In this document: positions 1 through 8,745 of the stretch, piece by piece
How positions within the stretch are numbered: position 1 is the first letter of the stretch
Layout: the number at the start of each line of letters is the position of its first letter
From: Didymodactylos carnosus
Taxonomy: Eukaryota > Rotifera > Eurotatoria > Philodinida > Philodinidae
Reading direction: 5' to 3'
Length of the DNA stretch: 20,963 nt
Assembly: GCA_905250885.1 (NCBI GenBank)
Contig: CAJNOQ010003222.1
Location: 1 to 20,963 of the forward strand
Translations under genes and position numbers: made by a program
The notes under the pieces: model-generated
What the model saw: the letters and a program-made list of their open reading frames with translations, nothing else
Told to the model about the DNA's origin: nothing
Database searches by the model: none

Positions 1-28
1 TCTTTCAGTGGTTGATTCACAGTTAAAT

Positions 29-194
29 ATGATTAAAGTTCTTTTTTTTGGAACCGATTTTTCTCTTTCTTTTGTAGTTCGTGTTTTTCGACCTCTCACA
101 TAGGCCTATATTTGGCATAATTAAATCTGAAGTCATTTTGCCTTCGTCGTATTGCATTGCTTTCAAGGCGTGTATATATTATTTTTCTAATTAA
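29..194 (+). pseudogene. Possible relic of mitochondrial Met-tRNA formyltransferase N-terminus
   Basis: A short frame opens at ATG 29 and stops at 101-103. It begins MIKVLFFGTD, which resembles the start of mitochondrial methionyl-tRNA formyltransferase (the V-L-F-F-G-T-D nucleotide-binding strand). A second frame, 120-194, contains KSEVILPSS at about the distance where the family has a valine-rich strand followed by P-S. The two pieces are in different frames and separated by stops. A possible splice acceptor (tctttcag) ends at position 8, and an AATAAA lies at 221-226. The match is short and seen by eye only. It may be a decayed first exon or chance. Confidence 0.25.
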
Positions 195-330
195 CATCAT
201 TAACTTAACATGATTTTGTAAATAAATTGTAATTTGTAATTAAAAGTGTAAATTGTATTTAAAAGTCTAGGTAATTCGACACAAGTGCGCCGATGATACA
301 CTTTTAGAAGTGGCACACAAAAAGCGTCCT

Positions 331-991
331 TTCTTTAGAAATGCTGTTAAATTCTGGTCATTAAATAATTTACCACTTCACTAGCCGTCAATTGATCAAT
401 CATCACAAACTACAGACTTTAGCCATCATGTATGGCAAAACCAATTCTCTAAAAAAGTAATTACTGTTGAACTTCTTACCGTAATCCTCTGACTAATTAT
501 CTTACGTCGATAGTAGCGGTGTTGATTTGAATTGTTTTTTAAATCTTAACATGTTAATTTTATCGTCTCTTTACAAACTTAAATGTTTTTGAAGACGATT
601 ATTCGACGGTAGGTTGAGATTCATATTGGAGATATGATCCTGGTTTTACCAAAACAAAAACATTGGTTCTTCTTGGAATTTATTTTCTGTAAGGAGGCCG
701 ATATTCATGAGTACTTTCGAATGCTGTTCGGTATAAAATTAATGGAAATGAGCAAAGTATTTGCAAGCGAAATCATCCTTACATCCTTCTGTACTATCTG
801 AAAAAAAATTTTGAAACAAGCTTTTCATTCTAGGAATGATGGAAAACGGTAATTTGCGTCAAAAACTTAGAATCTAAGCATCGCTTTTTTTATCTGGACC
901 AAGAGTCTGTAGTTTGTGATGATTGATCAATTGACGGCTAGTGAAGTGGTAAATTATTTAATGACCAGAATTTAACAGCATTTCTAAAGAA
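331..991. repeat. 661-bp structure bounded by perfect 88-bp inverted repeats
   Basis: Positions 331-418 are the exact reverse complement of 904-991 (88 of 88 bases). One further mismatch and one match extend inward. The arms enclose 485 bp with no convincing coding frame. I found no target-site duplication next to the arm ends (left flank gcgtcct, right flank cataaac), so a named transposon class cannot be assigned. Perfect arms imply recent origin or gene conversion. Confidence 0.9.
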
Positions 992-1622
992 CATAAACAT
1001 ATTATTACGGTCTTGGTGCTCTTAAATTGTCTTAAGTTCTCTTGATCTTAAATAATGAGCACTTGCACACGGTACAGTGAATGGTCATCAGTCTAAGTTA
1101 TTTTTTTACTGATCATTGATCCGCGATCATCAAGTTACGGACATCCACCCGACTAAGTACAGATACGTCAAGAACAGAAGTTGATAAGAGCACATCTATA
1201 ACTTCTTGAAGCCATGTATTCTTCACTTTCTCAGCTCTGTTATAACTTATTTTGTGAAAAAAACATCAATAGTAATTAACATTTAACAGAAAAGTTGGAA
1301 GGAGGTAGATCGTCTGCTGATTTTTTGCTCTTAACGTACTGTGTTTTTGCTTTTTATATTTCCAGTTTGGATTTAACTAAACGGCTTATTGTTCATTGTG
1401 TCATTACAGTCTAATTTGATTTCTCTTTTGTGTAGTGAAGCAAGAATATGAAAAGAAAATGTGAAAGTATCACTTTATGTGCTAACTGTCAACCAGGTGA
1501 CTGAGAAAAAATTTTAAACTTACCCATGCAGGAAAAACATAGATTTTCCGTCTCGCAAGAATACTGTCAATTAATCGATGAATTTTTTTCTTCTAGATTA
1601 ATATCAATAATCAAATCGAACA
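992..1622. other. Intergenic stretch upstream of RPL21, with one exon-like segment
   Basis: No gene is recognised here. The only notable item is 1436-1496. It is preceded by a pyrimidine-rich acceptor (ctcttttgtgtag) and followed by a GT donor (CAG|gtgactg), and it contains an ATG at 1448 starting MKRKCESITLCANC. It could be a 5' non-coding exon of RPL21 or a chance pair of splice signals. Confidence 0.3.
1583..1596 (+). promoter_or_regulatory. Splice acceptor 26 nt upstream of the RPL21 start (candidate trans-splice site)
   Basis: A strong polypyrimidine tract ending ttcttctag lies 26 nt before the RPL21 ATG, with no obvious paired first exon. This could be a cis 5'UTR intron acceptor. In an organism with spliced-leader RNA it could be the leader addition site. 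LSM7 and MRPL16 have equivalent sites. Confidence 0.45.
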
Positions 1623-2587
1623 ATGGTGAATCCTAAAGGTTACCGTCGTGGCACACGACATTTATTCTCAAGAGAATTTAGACAAAATGGGCGTATACCA
1701 TTGGCAACGTACATGAAAGTTTACAAACGAGGAGATATTGTTGATATTAAAGTAAGCATTTTTTAAACAACTTTTCTAAAATTTTCTAATCTGTTCTTGT
1801 CTTGCTTCTGCCAAAATTCTTCAGAAAGAAAATTAAACCCATAACAATGATCTCATATCAAACTATTTCAGGGTAACGGTGCCGTTCAAAAAGGTATGCC
1901 ACATAAATTTTACCATGGAAAAACTGGTCGTGTGTTTAATGTTACTCGACATGCCGTTGGTGTTATTGTCAATAAACGTGTGAGGTAAATAATCTTTCTG
2001 CATTTATCTGAGTGTTTGTGCGCACTTACAGCTAACTATCTCATTTTATAAAGTGAATGAGTGGTAAACATAATAAGTGCGAGATTAAATTAGTTTGGTA
2101 ATGCATAACCTGCGTTTCTTCGGTAATTAAATGCGAGTGATACGCGGGAACGTTACCATACATTTTATTTTTCATTTCAAAATTGTTGTTCTTGTCACTG
2201 TAATTGCTGTTCTTTTTAGATATCGTATAATGGAAAAACGTATTAATGTCAGAGTTGAACATGGTAAGCTGTGAAGAGTTAAAATTATTACAACAAACAG
2301 TCTGTTAAACATTTTCCTTATTCTAGTTAAACATTCAACATGTCGTCTGGACTTTTTAAACCGTGTCAAAAAAAACGAAGAATTGAAACGTGCTGCAAAA
2401 CTACAAGGAAAAGTTCTTTCAAGTCAAAGTTTAAAAAGACACGTAAGATAAATTCTTTTCGATTTTCTTATAGAGACAAAACTATTTTTTATTTTAGCCG
2501 GAAGGACCACGCAAACAACATCTTGTTCGTACAAAAAATAATAAACCACAATTAGTTGAACCTATACCGTATCAATTCGTCGCCTAA
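1623..2587 (+). CDS. RPL21: 60S ribosomal protein L21 (eL21), five exons
   Basis: Structural protein of the large cytosolic ribosomal subunit. Exons join as 1623-1751, 1872-1984, 2220-2263, 2327-2442 and 2498-2587; all introns are GT-AG and the 492-nt reading frame is intact, giving 163 aa (human 160). The protein starts [17 protein letters not shown] and contains [46 protein letters not shown] and the C-terminal [11 protein letters not shown]. All of these align with the eL21 family from end to end. The basic composition is as expected. The start is fixed by family alignment and an ATGG context. It is the first of three closely spaced plus-strand housekeeping genes. Intron lengths are 120, 235, 63 and 55 bp. 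Confidence 0.97.
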
Positions 2588-2718
2588 AAAGATGAATATT
2601 ATTTTGTTATCTTTTGTTTATTTGCCCGTTTAATAACCAGAAAAAGTTGTTTTGTTCATTTATAACAGAATATGAACAGTTTTTTTGTAATACATGAACG
2701 TATACATTGTGAAGTTTA

Positions 2719-2740
2719 AATAAAATCGAAACTTAATAAA
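2719..2740 (+). terminator. RPL21 polyadenylation signals
   Basis: Two AATAAA hexamers (2719-2724 and 2735-2740) lie about 130-150 nt after the RPL21 stop codon and before LSM7. They are the likely 3'-end signal of RPL21. Confidence 0.6.
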
Positions 2741-2781
2741 GAATAAGCAAATATGCATCCGGTTTACCTTTTCATCCTCAG

Positions 2782-2886
2782 AAAATTTGGAAAACAGAAG
2801 CTAATGAATCATTAATAATGTCCTCTGATTTTCGAAAAGCAGTTGAAGAACTCAGACAGAATAAAAAGTTGCATAACTGTATTTAA
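2782..2886 (+). other. Small open frame of 34 codons between RPL21 and LSM7
   Basis: A good acceptor (ccttttcatcctcag, ending 2781) is followed by a frame open to TAA 2884-2886. It contains ATG 2818, whose 22-aa product begins MSSDFRKAVEELRQNKKL, a predicted amphipathic helix. I do not recognise it. No donor splices it in frame to LSM7. It could be an upstream ORF or 5' exon of LSM7, a very small gene, or a relic of a lost gene. Confidence 0.3.
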
Positions 2887-2985
2887 GTCAGATAAAATGT
2901 TATTGTGTTAAGGTTTGCAGCTCTGTGTTTAGTTGCATTATTCGTTGAATCGTCTTTCTTTAGCTATTGTATAATTTTCAATAAT

Positions 2986-2999
2986 TATTTGATTTTTAG
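2986..2999 (+). promoter_or_regulatory. Splice acceptor abutting the LSM7 start codon
   Basis: A T-rich tract ending tttttag is followed directly by ATGG at 3000, leaving no 5' untranslated sequence after the splice site. Such a mature 5' end would need either a cis-spliced 5' exon or an added spliced leader. Confidence 0.45.
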
Positions 3000-3364
3000 A
3001 TGGCTGATAGTATTGTAGGACGTAAAAAAGAAAATATTGTCGATTTAAATAAATATCTGGATAAACGTATACGAGTGAAATTTGGTGGTGGACGCGAATG
3101 TAGTGGTGTTTTAAAAGGTATATATGCTTTAAAAATGACTTTTTTTTTCTTCTAATTTGTGCTATTGCTTTAGGTTATGATCAGTTATTAAACTTGGTAC
3201 TTGATCAAACAACTGAATATTTACGTGATCCTGATGAACAATATAAAATAAGTGATGATACAAGACAATTGGGCTTAGTTGTTTGTCGTGGAACATCGGT
3301 GATTTTGATTTGTCCTCAAGAAGGAATGGAAGAAATAGCTAATCCATTTGTTCAACATGAATAA
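3000..3364 (+). CDS. LSM7: U6 snRNA-associated Sm-like protein LSm7, two exons
   Basis: Subunit of the heptameric LSm1-7 ring (cytoplasmic mRNA decay) and LSm2-8 ring (nuclear U6 snRNA). Exons 3000-3117 and 3174-3364 join across a 56-bp GT-AG intron to give 102 aa (human 103). After a short basic N-terminus (MADSIVGRKKENIVDLNKYL), the Sm1 motif spans about residues 20-55, with RVKFGGGRECSGVLKGYDQ and LLNLVLDQTTEY. The Sm2 motif is near residues 75-92, with RQLGLVVCRGTSVILICPQ. The C-terminus NPFVQHE matches the family ending. The start is the only ATG compatible with family length and lies immediately after an AG acceptor. It is 412 bp downstream of RPL21 and on the same strand. Confidence 0.97.
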
Positions 3365-3472
3365 GACAATTTTTTTTATTTTCCTATTTTATGATGAAGA
3401 TCAGACTATTGTTGTGTTATTGTTTTTTTCTTATGTTTTGTAATTATTTGTACAGTTAACAAAACACAAAAA

Positions 3473-3478
3473 AATAAA
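3473..3478 (+). terminator. LSM7 polyadenylation signal
   Basis: AATAAA lies 108 nt after the LSM7 stop and before the MRPL16 start region; it is the likely 3'-processing signal. Confidence 0.6.
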
Positions 3479-3617
3479 GTGAGCATAGCATTTTGGTGAG
3501 AAGACAGTTTCTCATGTTTGATACTGATTAATAATGCTTTATGCCATTAAATATAAACGAGAAAACATTTATTGTATCTTATTGTTGTATAATTGACAAA
3601 TATGACTATCTTGAATT

Positions 3618-3631
3618 TTTGTTTGCTCTAG
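3618..3631 (+). promoter_or_regulatory. Splice acceptor 10 nt upstream of the MRPL16 start
   Basis: The tract tttttgtttgctctag ends 10 nt before the ATG at 3642. It is the third acceptor in this gene cluster placed just before a start codon. Its proximity to the LSM7 poly(A) signal (about 150 bp) leaves little room for a separate promoter. Confidence 0.45.
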
Positions 3632-3641
3632 ATAAAACGAA

Positions 3642-5292
3642 ATGGCATGTCGCACACTGGCGAAAAACGGTTTGTATGGCACTTTCCTTGACTACGTGAA
3701 AGGATAAAATAGTGTTTATTGTATATGCTAACGAGGGAATCGTCCCAGGTGCCCAACTCCGATTTCCTTCATTTATACCTCATTTTATAGAGCACATCGA
3801 GCTGGTAAAAAGCCTAAAAGGATTTTTGCCCATGACTCTTGAAGTCTCGGTTTTCTGCAAAACCAGTTTTTGAGAAATTCTAAAAAATAATCAAAACCTT
3901 TCATAATGAGGCATAATTGTAGTCCGCACATTTCTGATTAAAATGAGACGTCTCCCAGCTCTACACGACATTTCTTTACAAAGTTACAGAATTTACAAGA
4001 AAAGCCCTAAATGTTCATTGTCAGCTCAAAGCTGTAGAAATAAGAAGAAATTAATTTAGGACTTTTCTTGTAAATTCTATAACTTTGCAAAGAAAGGTCA
4101 TGTAGAGCTGAAAGACGCCTCATTTTAATCAGAAATGTGCGGGCTACAATTATGCCTCATTATGAAAGGTTTTGATTATGTTTTAGAATTTCTCAAAAAC
4201 TGGTTTTGTAGAAAACCGAGACTTCAAGAGCCATGGGTAAAAATCCTTTTAGGCTTTTTACCAGCTCGATGTGCTCTATAAAACGAGGTATAAATGAAGG
4301 AAATCGGAGTTGGGCACCTGGGGCGATTCCCTCGTAAGTAGTAACGAGAAGATCTGAATTATAATATGTAGAGTTTAGGCTAATTTTCTTGTGCATCTTC
4401 TCACACGTAATGTAAAATTTAATCTGTGTATATTCATCAACTGACTGGAATTTTAGGTCCTCCGTTATTACAAGCGATTATTCATACTCGATCCGCTGAA
4501 CGCACAACAAGAGATCTACCACCACTTCCGAAAGTTTTACGTAAGTGATTCAGACAATGTATAATAGCCAACGGTTATTTTTTTACTTTACTTTCTAATT
4601 TGTCTATAGCCACTGGTTTACCATTATCAAATGAATTACCAGAAGTGAAAATGATTCCGGATACCCCAACGAATTTAAACCAATATCCTAATATGAGTAG
4701 ACGAATGCTTGAATGCCGTGGAGTTGAAACAATTCATAATAAACTTATTCATAAGCAGTATGGAATTATGGTAAAGCCATAACTCTTGAGAGTCAACCAG
4801 CGAAACTGATTGTTTTCGTTCCAGGCATTGGCTCCAGGTTTAATGACAGAAAGTCATTTTAACACAATGCGAAATATGACCAATAAACGTATAGATATGA
4901 CACGTTGTTTTGCTATTTGGCGTGTTGATCCTCCTTGGAAACCATGGTATTTTCATGGTTTAAATAAAAAGCGTGGCACAGGCAAAGGAAGCATTGATTT
5001 TTTTGTGACGCCCGTTAAAATAAATCGTATCATCATTGAAGTAGGTGGCACAATACCATTCGAACAATTATATCGAACACTACTACCTATTGCCGAATCG
5101 TTACCATTTCCAGCTATACCGGTTTCACAAGAACTACTTGATAAATTTGAAAAAGAAAGAAATGAAATTGAAGAAAAAAATTTAAATCCATTGAGATGGG
5201 AATATCTCATTAGAAACAATGTTTTAAAATGTCATCGAACTGCATCTATGTATGATATTGAATTTGCCAGATTTGGACCCAAGATTAGATAA
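3642..5292 (+). CDS. MRPL16: Mitochondrial large-subunit ribosomal protein L16 (uL16m), four exons
   Basis: Component of the mitochondrial 39S ribosomal subunit, near the peptidyl-transferase centre and tRNA-binding region. Proposed exons are 3642-3669, 4457-4540, 4610-4770 and 4825-5292 (246 aa; human 251). Exons 2-4 are well supported. The uL16 core is at about residues 110-165, with MTRCFAIWRVDPPWKPW and KKRGTGKGSIDFFVTPVK (the G-K-G loop), followed by an IIIEVGG strand. Exon 1 (28 nt, MACRTLAKN) is inferred. It has the right phase, a GT donor (AACG|gtttgt), and a basic, acid-free N-terminus suited to a mitochondrial presequence. Intron 1 is 787 bp because it carries a 603-bp foldback element; introns 2 and 3 are 69 and 54 bp. 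The gene starts 278 bp after LSM7. Confidence 0.9.
3732..4334. mobile_element. 603-bp foldback MITE inside MRPL16 intron 1 (TAA duplication, PIF/Harbinger-like)
   Basis: Positions 3732-4012 and 4054-4334 are 281-bp inverted arms with about 15 mismatches and no indels (about 95% identity), around a 41-bp spacer. The outer ends are CGAGGGAATCG and its complement. TAA flanks both sides (3729-3731 and 4335-4337), a 3-bp duplication of the TWA type used by PIF/Harbinger elements. No transposase is encoded; short frames such as minus-strand 4193-4396 are by-products of the arms. The mismatches are mostly transitions (about 13 of 15). Confidence 0.85.
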
Positions 5293-5464
5293 ATTTTTGT
5301 AATAATATTATTTTTCTGTGTATTTATATTTCTTTTTAAATTTTTTACATTAGAAGTATTGGTTGAAAAGAAAAAATGCAGCATGCAAAAGGAAGATAAC
5401 TGGTAATAAGACATAATAATTTTATAGTGAAAATGGTTATATTTTATACAGTAGCTCTTTGCGA

Positions 5465-6750
5465 TAGAGACCTGTAGTTACCCCGAGCCCGACTCGACCT
5501 GATCAATTTTTACTCTTTTGTTTTGTTCTCAAGTTTATGTCTTTTTATTTACCTATTTGTTTAACGGAGGACATCGATCGCATTACAGACGAGTAATCTT
5601 TTGCTAATAGTCTGCTAATATTCCAGAAAATTTGAGCATTTATATCTTTCTAAATTCGCAATATCAGTTCTAATAAAAAAGAAATTTTATCATTGAAAAT
5701 TGTGCGGTTTGGAAAAATATTGTTTTCTTTCAAGAAGAAAAGTTCAATAACAAGCGAATTTAGGAAGATATAACTCAAATTTTCTATAATATTAGCAGAC
5801 TATTAGCGAAAGTAAGGTGCACAAAAAGCAGACTTTCCATGAAATTTATTTTCGATTTTTTTCATATACCATTCGATAGAGGGCTTCGAGCTGATCACGA
5901 ATATGTGCTCTTCGTTTTTTTTTTTGGAGACTTTTTACTCGCCCTAAAACTGAAAAAACTCGAAAGGTGTCAAAAACCGAAAAAATGCAAGGTTTCAAGA
6001 AAATGGACGTAGTTTTTTCGCGTTTTGGTTTCAATGCATGAAACTAAGTTTTCTTGATTCAGCATCAAAAACTGAATCTAGAACAACATATTTCAAGGGT
6101 TCAGAACGAAAATGGATTTTTGGTAATGCCCGAAACAGGTACGGCTAAAAATCCGAGACCGATTTTGCAAGCCTAACACAGGTTCCAGAGCCAATGCTTT
6201 TACATGACTAGGTTCGCCAGATGCTCCCCTTCAAAAGTACACGTGTAGCTTTTTAAAATTCCTTTTGGTTGCTTAGAAAAATCATTTTTTCTAAATCAGA
6301 GGCGAAAAGGTCGGAATTTTGCTCGTAATTCTTATTTATCTTCACCAGAACTCATTTTTTATGCAGTAAAAGTACCATATTTAGAATCAGGATCAAATAA
6401 TAATTCTTTGTTTTGACTGGGTTACAGAATTATTACTGTTACTACACAGTATTCCTTTAGAACAAAAAAGTTCATACTGATATGTGTCCTCCTTTAAGGG
6501 CTTTTATCAGCTCATTATCCTCTATTAACTGACATAATATCATTAAAAACAGAGTTGGGGATCGAAGACGTTGCCTCGTTAGTGAATGCAGTTGTTCTGA
6601 AATAAGTATTCCAACTGAAAATTCCAGTAGAGTTAACTTTTCAACGGGTAATACAAAATTGAAATTATTTTCTATATTTTAAATTACGCCGCAAAATGTT
6701 CAACCCGAACCCGACCCAGCCCCAGGATCGGATCCGGTTGCAAGTCTCTA
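5465..6750. mobile_element. 1286-bp non-autonomous hAT-type element
   Basis: The left end TAGAGACCTGTA and the complement of the right end TAGAGACTTGCA match at 10 of 12 bases. The element is flanked by a perfect 8-bp duplication, CTTTGCGA, at 5457-5464 and 6751-6758, the duplication length typical of hAT transposons. GC-rich cytosine/guanine blocks lie just inside both ends (5481-5500 and 6702-6740). There is no transposase frame; the interior is filled with non-coding sequence, including the inverted repeat 5598-5815. The ends resemble those of the 8217-8664 element. Confidence 0.85.
5598..5815. repeat. Inverted repeat nested in the 1286-bp element
   Basis: The arm near 5598-5659 (gctaatagtctgctaatatt...taaattcgc) pairs imperfectly with 5754-5815 (gcgaatttaggaagata...gcagactattagcg). 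The roughly 94-bp centre is AT-rich. No coding content is seen. It may be a smaller insertion inside the hAT-type element. Confidence 0.75.
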
Positions 6751-7068
6751 CTTTGCGATTGAAAGAACTAATGATTAATATTTTTTTCATGCGTTCGAGT
6801 GAAATAACCAACAACGGGTGTCCCATAACTCCATCAAATAAAAGCTTTTTCGGTCGGGTTTGTTTTGTTTTGATCAAGAATGTTTGCTCTTCTCTATCTA
6901 ACTGCAAAACCAAAACTTCAATCATGTTTTCCGCACCTTGCTTGAACACATTGTTGGAAACGGGAAGATTGTCAACTTTTGACGTATTTTTGTAACTTCG
7001 TTCTCCAGTACACCATCTGCTCTAAAAAACTTCTTTTACAGATCACGAGAAAGGGCATACTGATAGAA

Positions 7069-7149
7069 GTATAATAGAAACCTCCAATCGAACAAACTGT
7101 ATCTAATCACTGGCGCCCAAAGTCGACGTATTGGCGGTTTCTATTGTAC
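7069..7149. repeat. Small inverted repeat (20-bp arms)
   Basis: Positions 7069-7088 (gtataatagaaacctccaat) pair with 7130-7149 (attggcggtttctattgtac) with two mismatches, around a 41-bp spacer. This is hairpin-forming or a very short MITE. Confidence 0.7.
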
Positions 7150-7630
7150 GTATTTTTGCCTAACATATGTACGTATTTTCAGTTTTTTTTTAACCATATT
7201 CGACAACCTTTCTTCCGATTTTGAGGCCATATTCTGAAAGAGCGTAAAAAGCTGAGTCGAGTCACGTATTTCACTCATGAGACCAAAACTTTGTTTTCCC
7301 ATAATATTAGATCGAAGAGCGATGGTCGAAAAGACCACCAGTTAAAAAAAGTGATTTGGTAAATGCTAGTAAGGTTTTAACGTTAAATCAGGCCGATATT
7401 CGTAATCAGCGCGAAATTCTGCGTTGAATAATGTATCTTTCGTTGAAATTTGAGATACATAAAATTTCGATGTCCCGAGGGTAGGGGCAAAATTTTTTTG
7501 AGAAAAACGAAACCTTGTTTTTGGAAAAAATGAATCGACTGTTTTGTTCACAATTCGATGCTGATTACAACCATGTGATTTTTTCGCCGAAAAAGTGTGA
7601 CATAAAAAATGACCTTACCGCCATTTGTCC

Positions 7631-7815
7631 TTTTCAGGAAATTCTCAGAATAGGTCATAGAACGTATATCGAATCGAAAAATTACATATGGTTTCCGCTT
7701 TATACATACCATTTTTTAGCAGATCTCTGGAAAGGCTTCCGCGGAACCGTAGTTCAGATAGGATTTTTTCGAGTACTTCCGCATTCTGCGACCTATTCTG
7801 AGAATTTCCTGAAAA
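7631..7815. repeat. Inverted repeat with perfect 26-bp arms
   Basis: 7631-7656 (ttttcaggaaattctcagaa...) is the exact reverse complement of 7790-7815, separated by 133 bp. It explains why frames on both strands contain the same FQEILRIG peptide. This points to repeat DNA and not a gene. Confidence 0.85.
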
Positions 7816-8216
7816 TTTGAGTCGTTTTGGACGAGAAATGAGCGAAATATACGGTTTTTAATTTTTGACGATAACAGACGAAAAGCCGGGTTTTCGCCAA
7901 ACTGACTTTTCTGAAGTTGTGGTTGAATGGGAAATGAAACAAATATCGCCACGATGATCAGCGTGATCGATTACCTGTGATTCACATGTTTCTACGATTC
8001 CATCCGACGTGTCTGGAACGAGATGTATGCATGTGTGCGTAGTTTTGAAGACAAATGTTCTGGCTTATAGATGCAGTGAGTCTTTTTGATCGAATTGTAT
8101 TTGCACGATATTTTTCTAAATGGTTTGCCTTCCCTACTAAAGTAGTTACCAACGACAGAAACTTGAATGATCGGGCGTGCCACAGTCGAAGAGCGAGATA
8201 GGTCGTTCATGTGGAT

Positions 8217-8664
8217 TAGAGATGTGCACGGGTACCATTTTCGTACCCTACCCGACCCGAAAATTTTTTTTCCACCCGTACCCGGCTCCGCCCGACAACT
8301 TTGTATCCGTATCCGATCCGATCCGAGAACTGTGTACCCGTACCCGACTCGTAATCGACTTATACCTAAAAATTTTCTCCTTTTTGTTTTCCAGCTAAAA
8401 ACTTTTGTTTTTCGGCTGAAGATGTCAAATTATCATTACGTTCTCAAGTAATTCTTTTTTAAACCTTCATGTATGTTAGCTAAATTTCTGTATTTTTTCA
8501 CTAAAATTTTGTGGGTTTTCCACTAGAACCTTCTGGTTTTCGGGTAAATTAAAAAAAATAGAACCCGTACCTGTAACTGCTCTATCCGTACCCGATCCGT
8601 ACCCGACAACTTCGTACCCGTACCCAACCTTCGGGCCGGGTACGGGTCGGGTTGCACATCTCTA
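8217..8664. mobile_element. 448-bp hAT-type MITE with GC-rich subterminal repeats
   Basis: The ends are TAGAGATGTGCA and an exact inverted copy (8217-8228 and 8653-8664), flanked by ATGTGGAT (8209-8216) and ATGTGGGT (8665-8672), an 8-bp duplication with one mismatch. Both subterminal zones are built from degenerate TACCCG/ACCCGA units (8236-8350 and 8563-8650). The centre is AT-rich and non-coding. It belongs to the same end-sequence group as the 1286-bp element and carries no transposase. Confidence 0.88.
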
Positions 8665-8745
8665 ATGTGGGTGTAAAAACGTATTTTTGCCTGACTACAA
8701 GCAAAAAAGTGTTTTGACTCAGCGCTTGTTTTGAATTTGTATTAG

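Larger units (their letters stand above)
6759..8208. other. Gene-free repeat-rich stretch between two hAT-type elements
   Basis: No recognisable gene is present. Short open frames occur, for example plus 7515-7820, but their translations resemble no family I know, and part of that frame lies in an inverted repeat that gives similar peptides on both strands. Plus-strand 7957-8200 contains open stretches (for example about 8058-8204) that could be worn coding sequence, but I cannot name a family. Confidence 0.5.

Noticed and set aside
4193-4396. 67-aa minus-strand frame over the right arm of the foldback element
   Set aside because: It lies in a MITE arm within an intron. The matching frame in the left arm is not preserved as a gene, and no family is recognised.
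4953-5219. 88-aa minus-strand frame antisense to MRPL16 exon 4
   Set aside because: It is a shadow of the strongly supported uL16m exon on the plus strand.
6665-6995. Overlapping 94-aa and 99-aa frames on opposite strands
   Set aside because: They cross the boundary and target duplication of the 1286-bp element, so they join unrelated DNA; no domain is seen.
7515-7820. 101-aa plus-strand frame
   Set aside because: It covers an inverted repeat whose other arm gives the same peptide on the minus strand; no homology is recognised and there are no splice signals.
8167-8451. 94-aa and 73-aa plus-strand frames rich in Arg, Pro and Tyr
   Set aside because: Both read through the TACCCG arrays of the 448-bp MITE and cross its left end.
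8236-8650. Regularly spaced ACCCG units considered as a CRISPR-like or telomeric array
   Set aside because: The units are short, degenerate and confined to transposon subterminal regions; there are no unique equal-length spacers, and the setting is eukaryotic.
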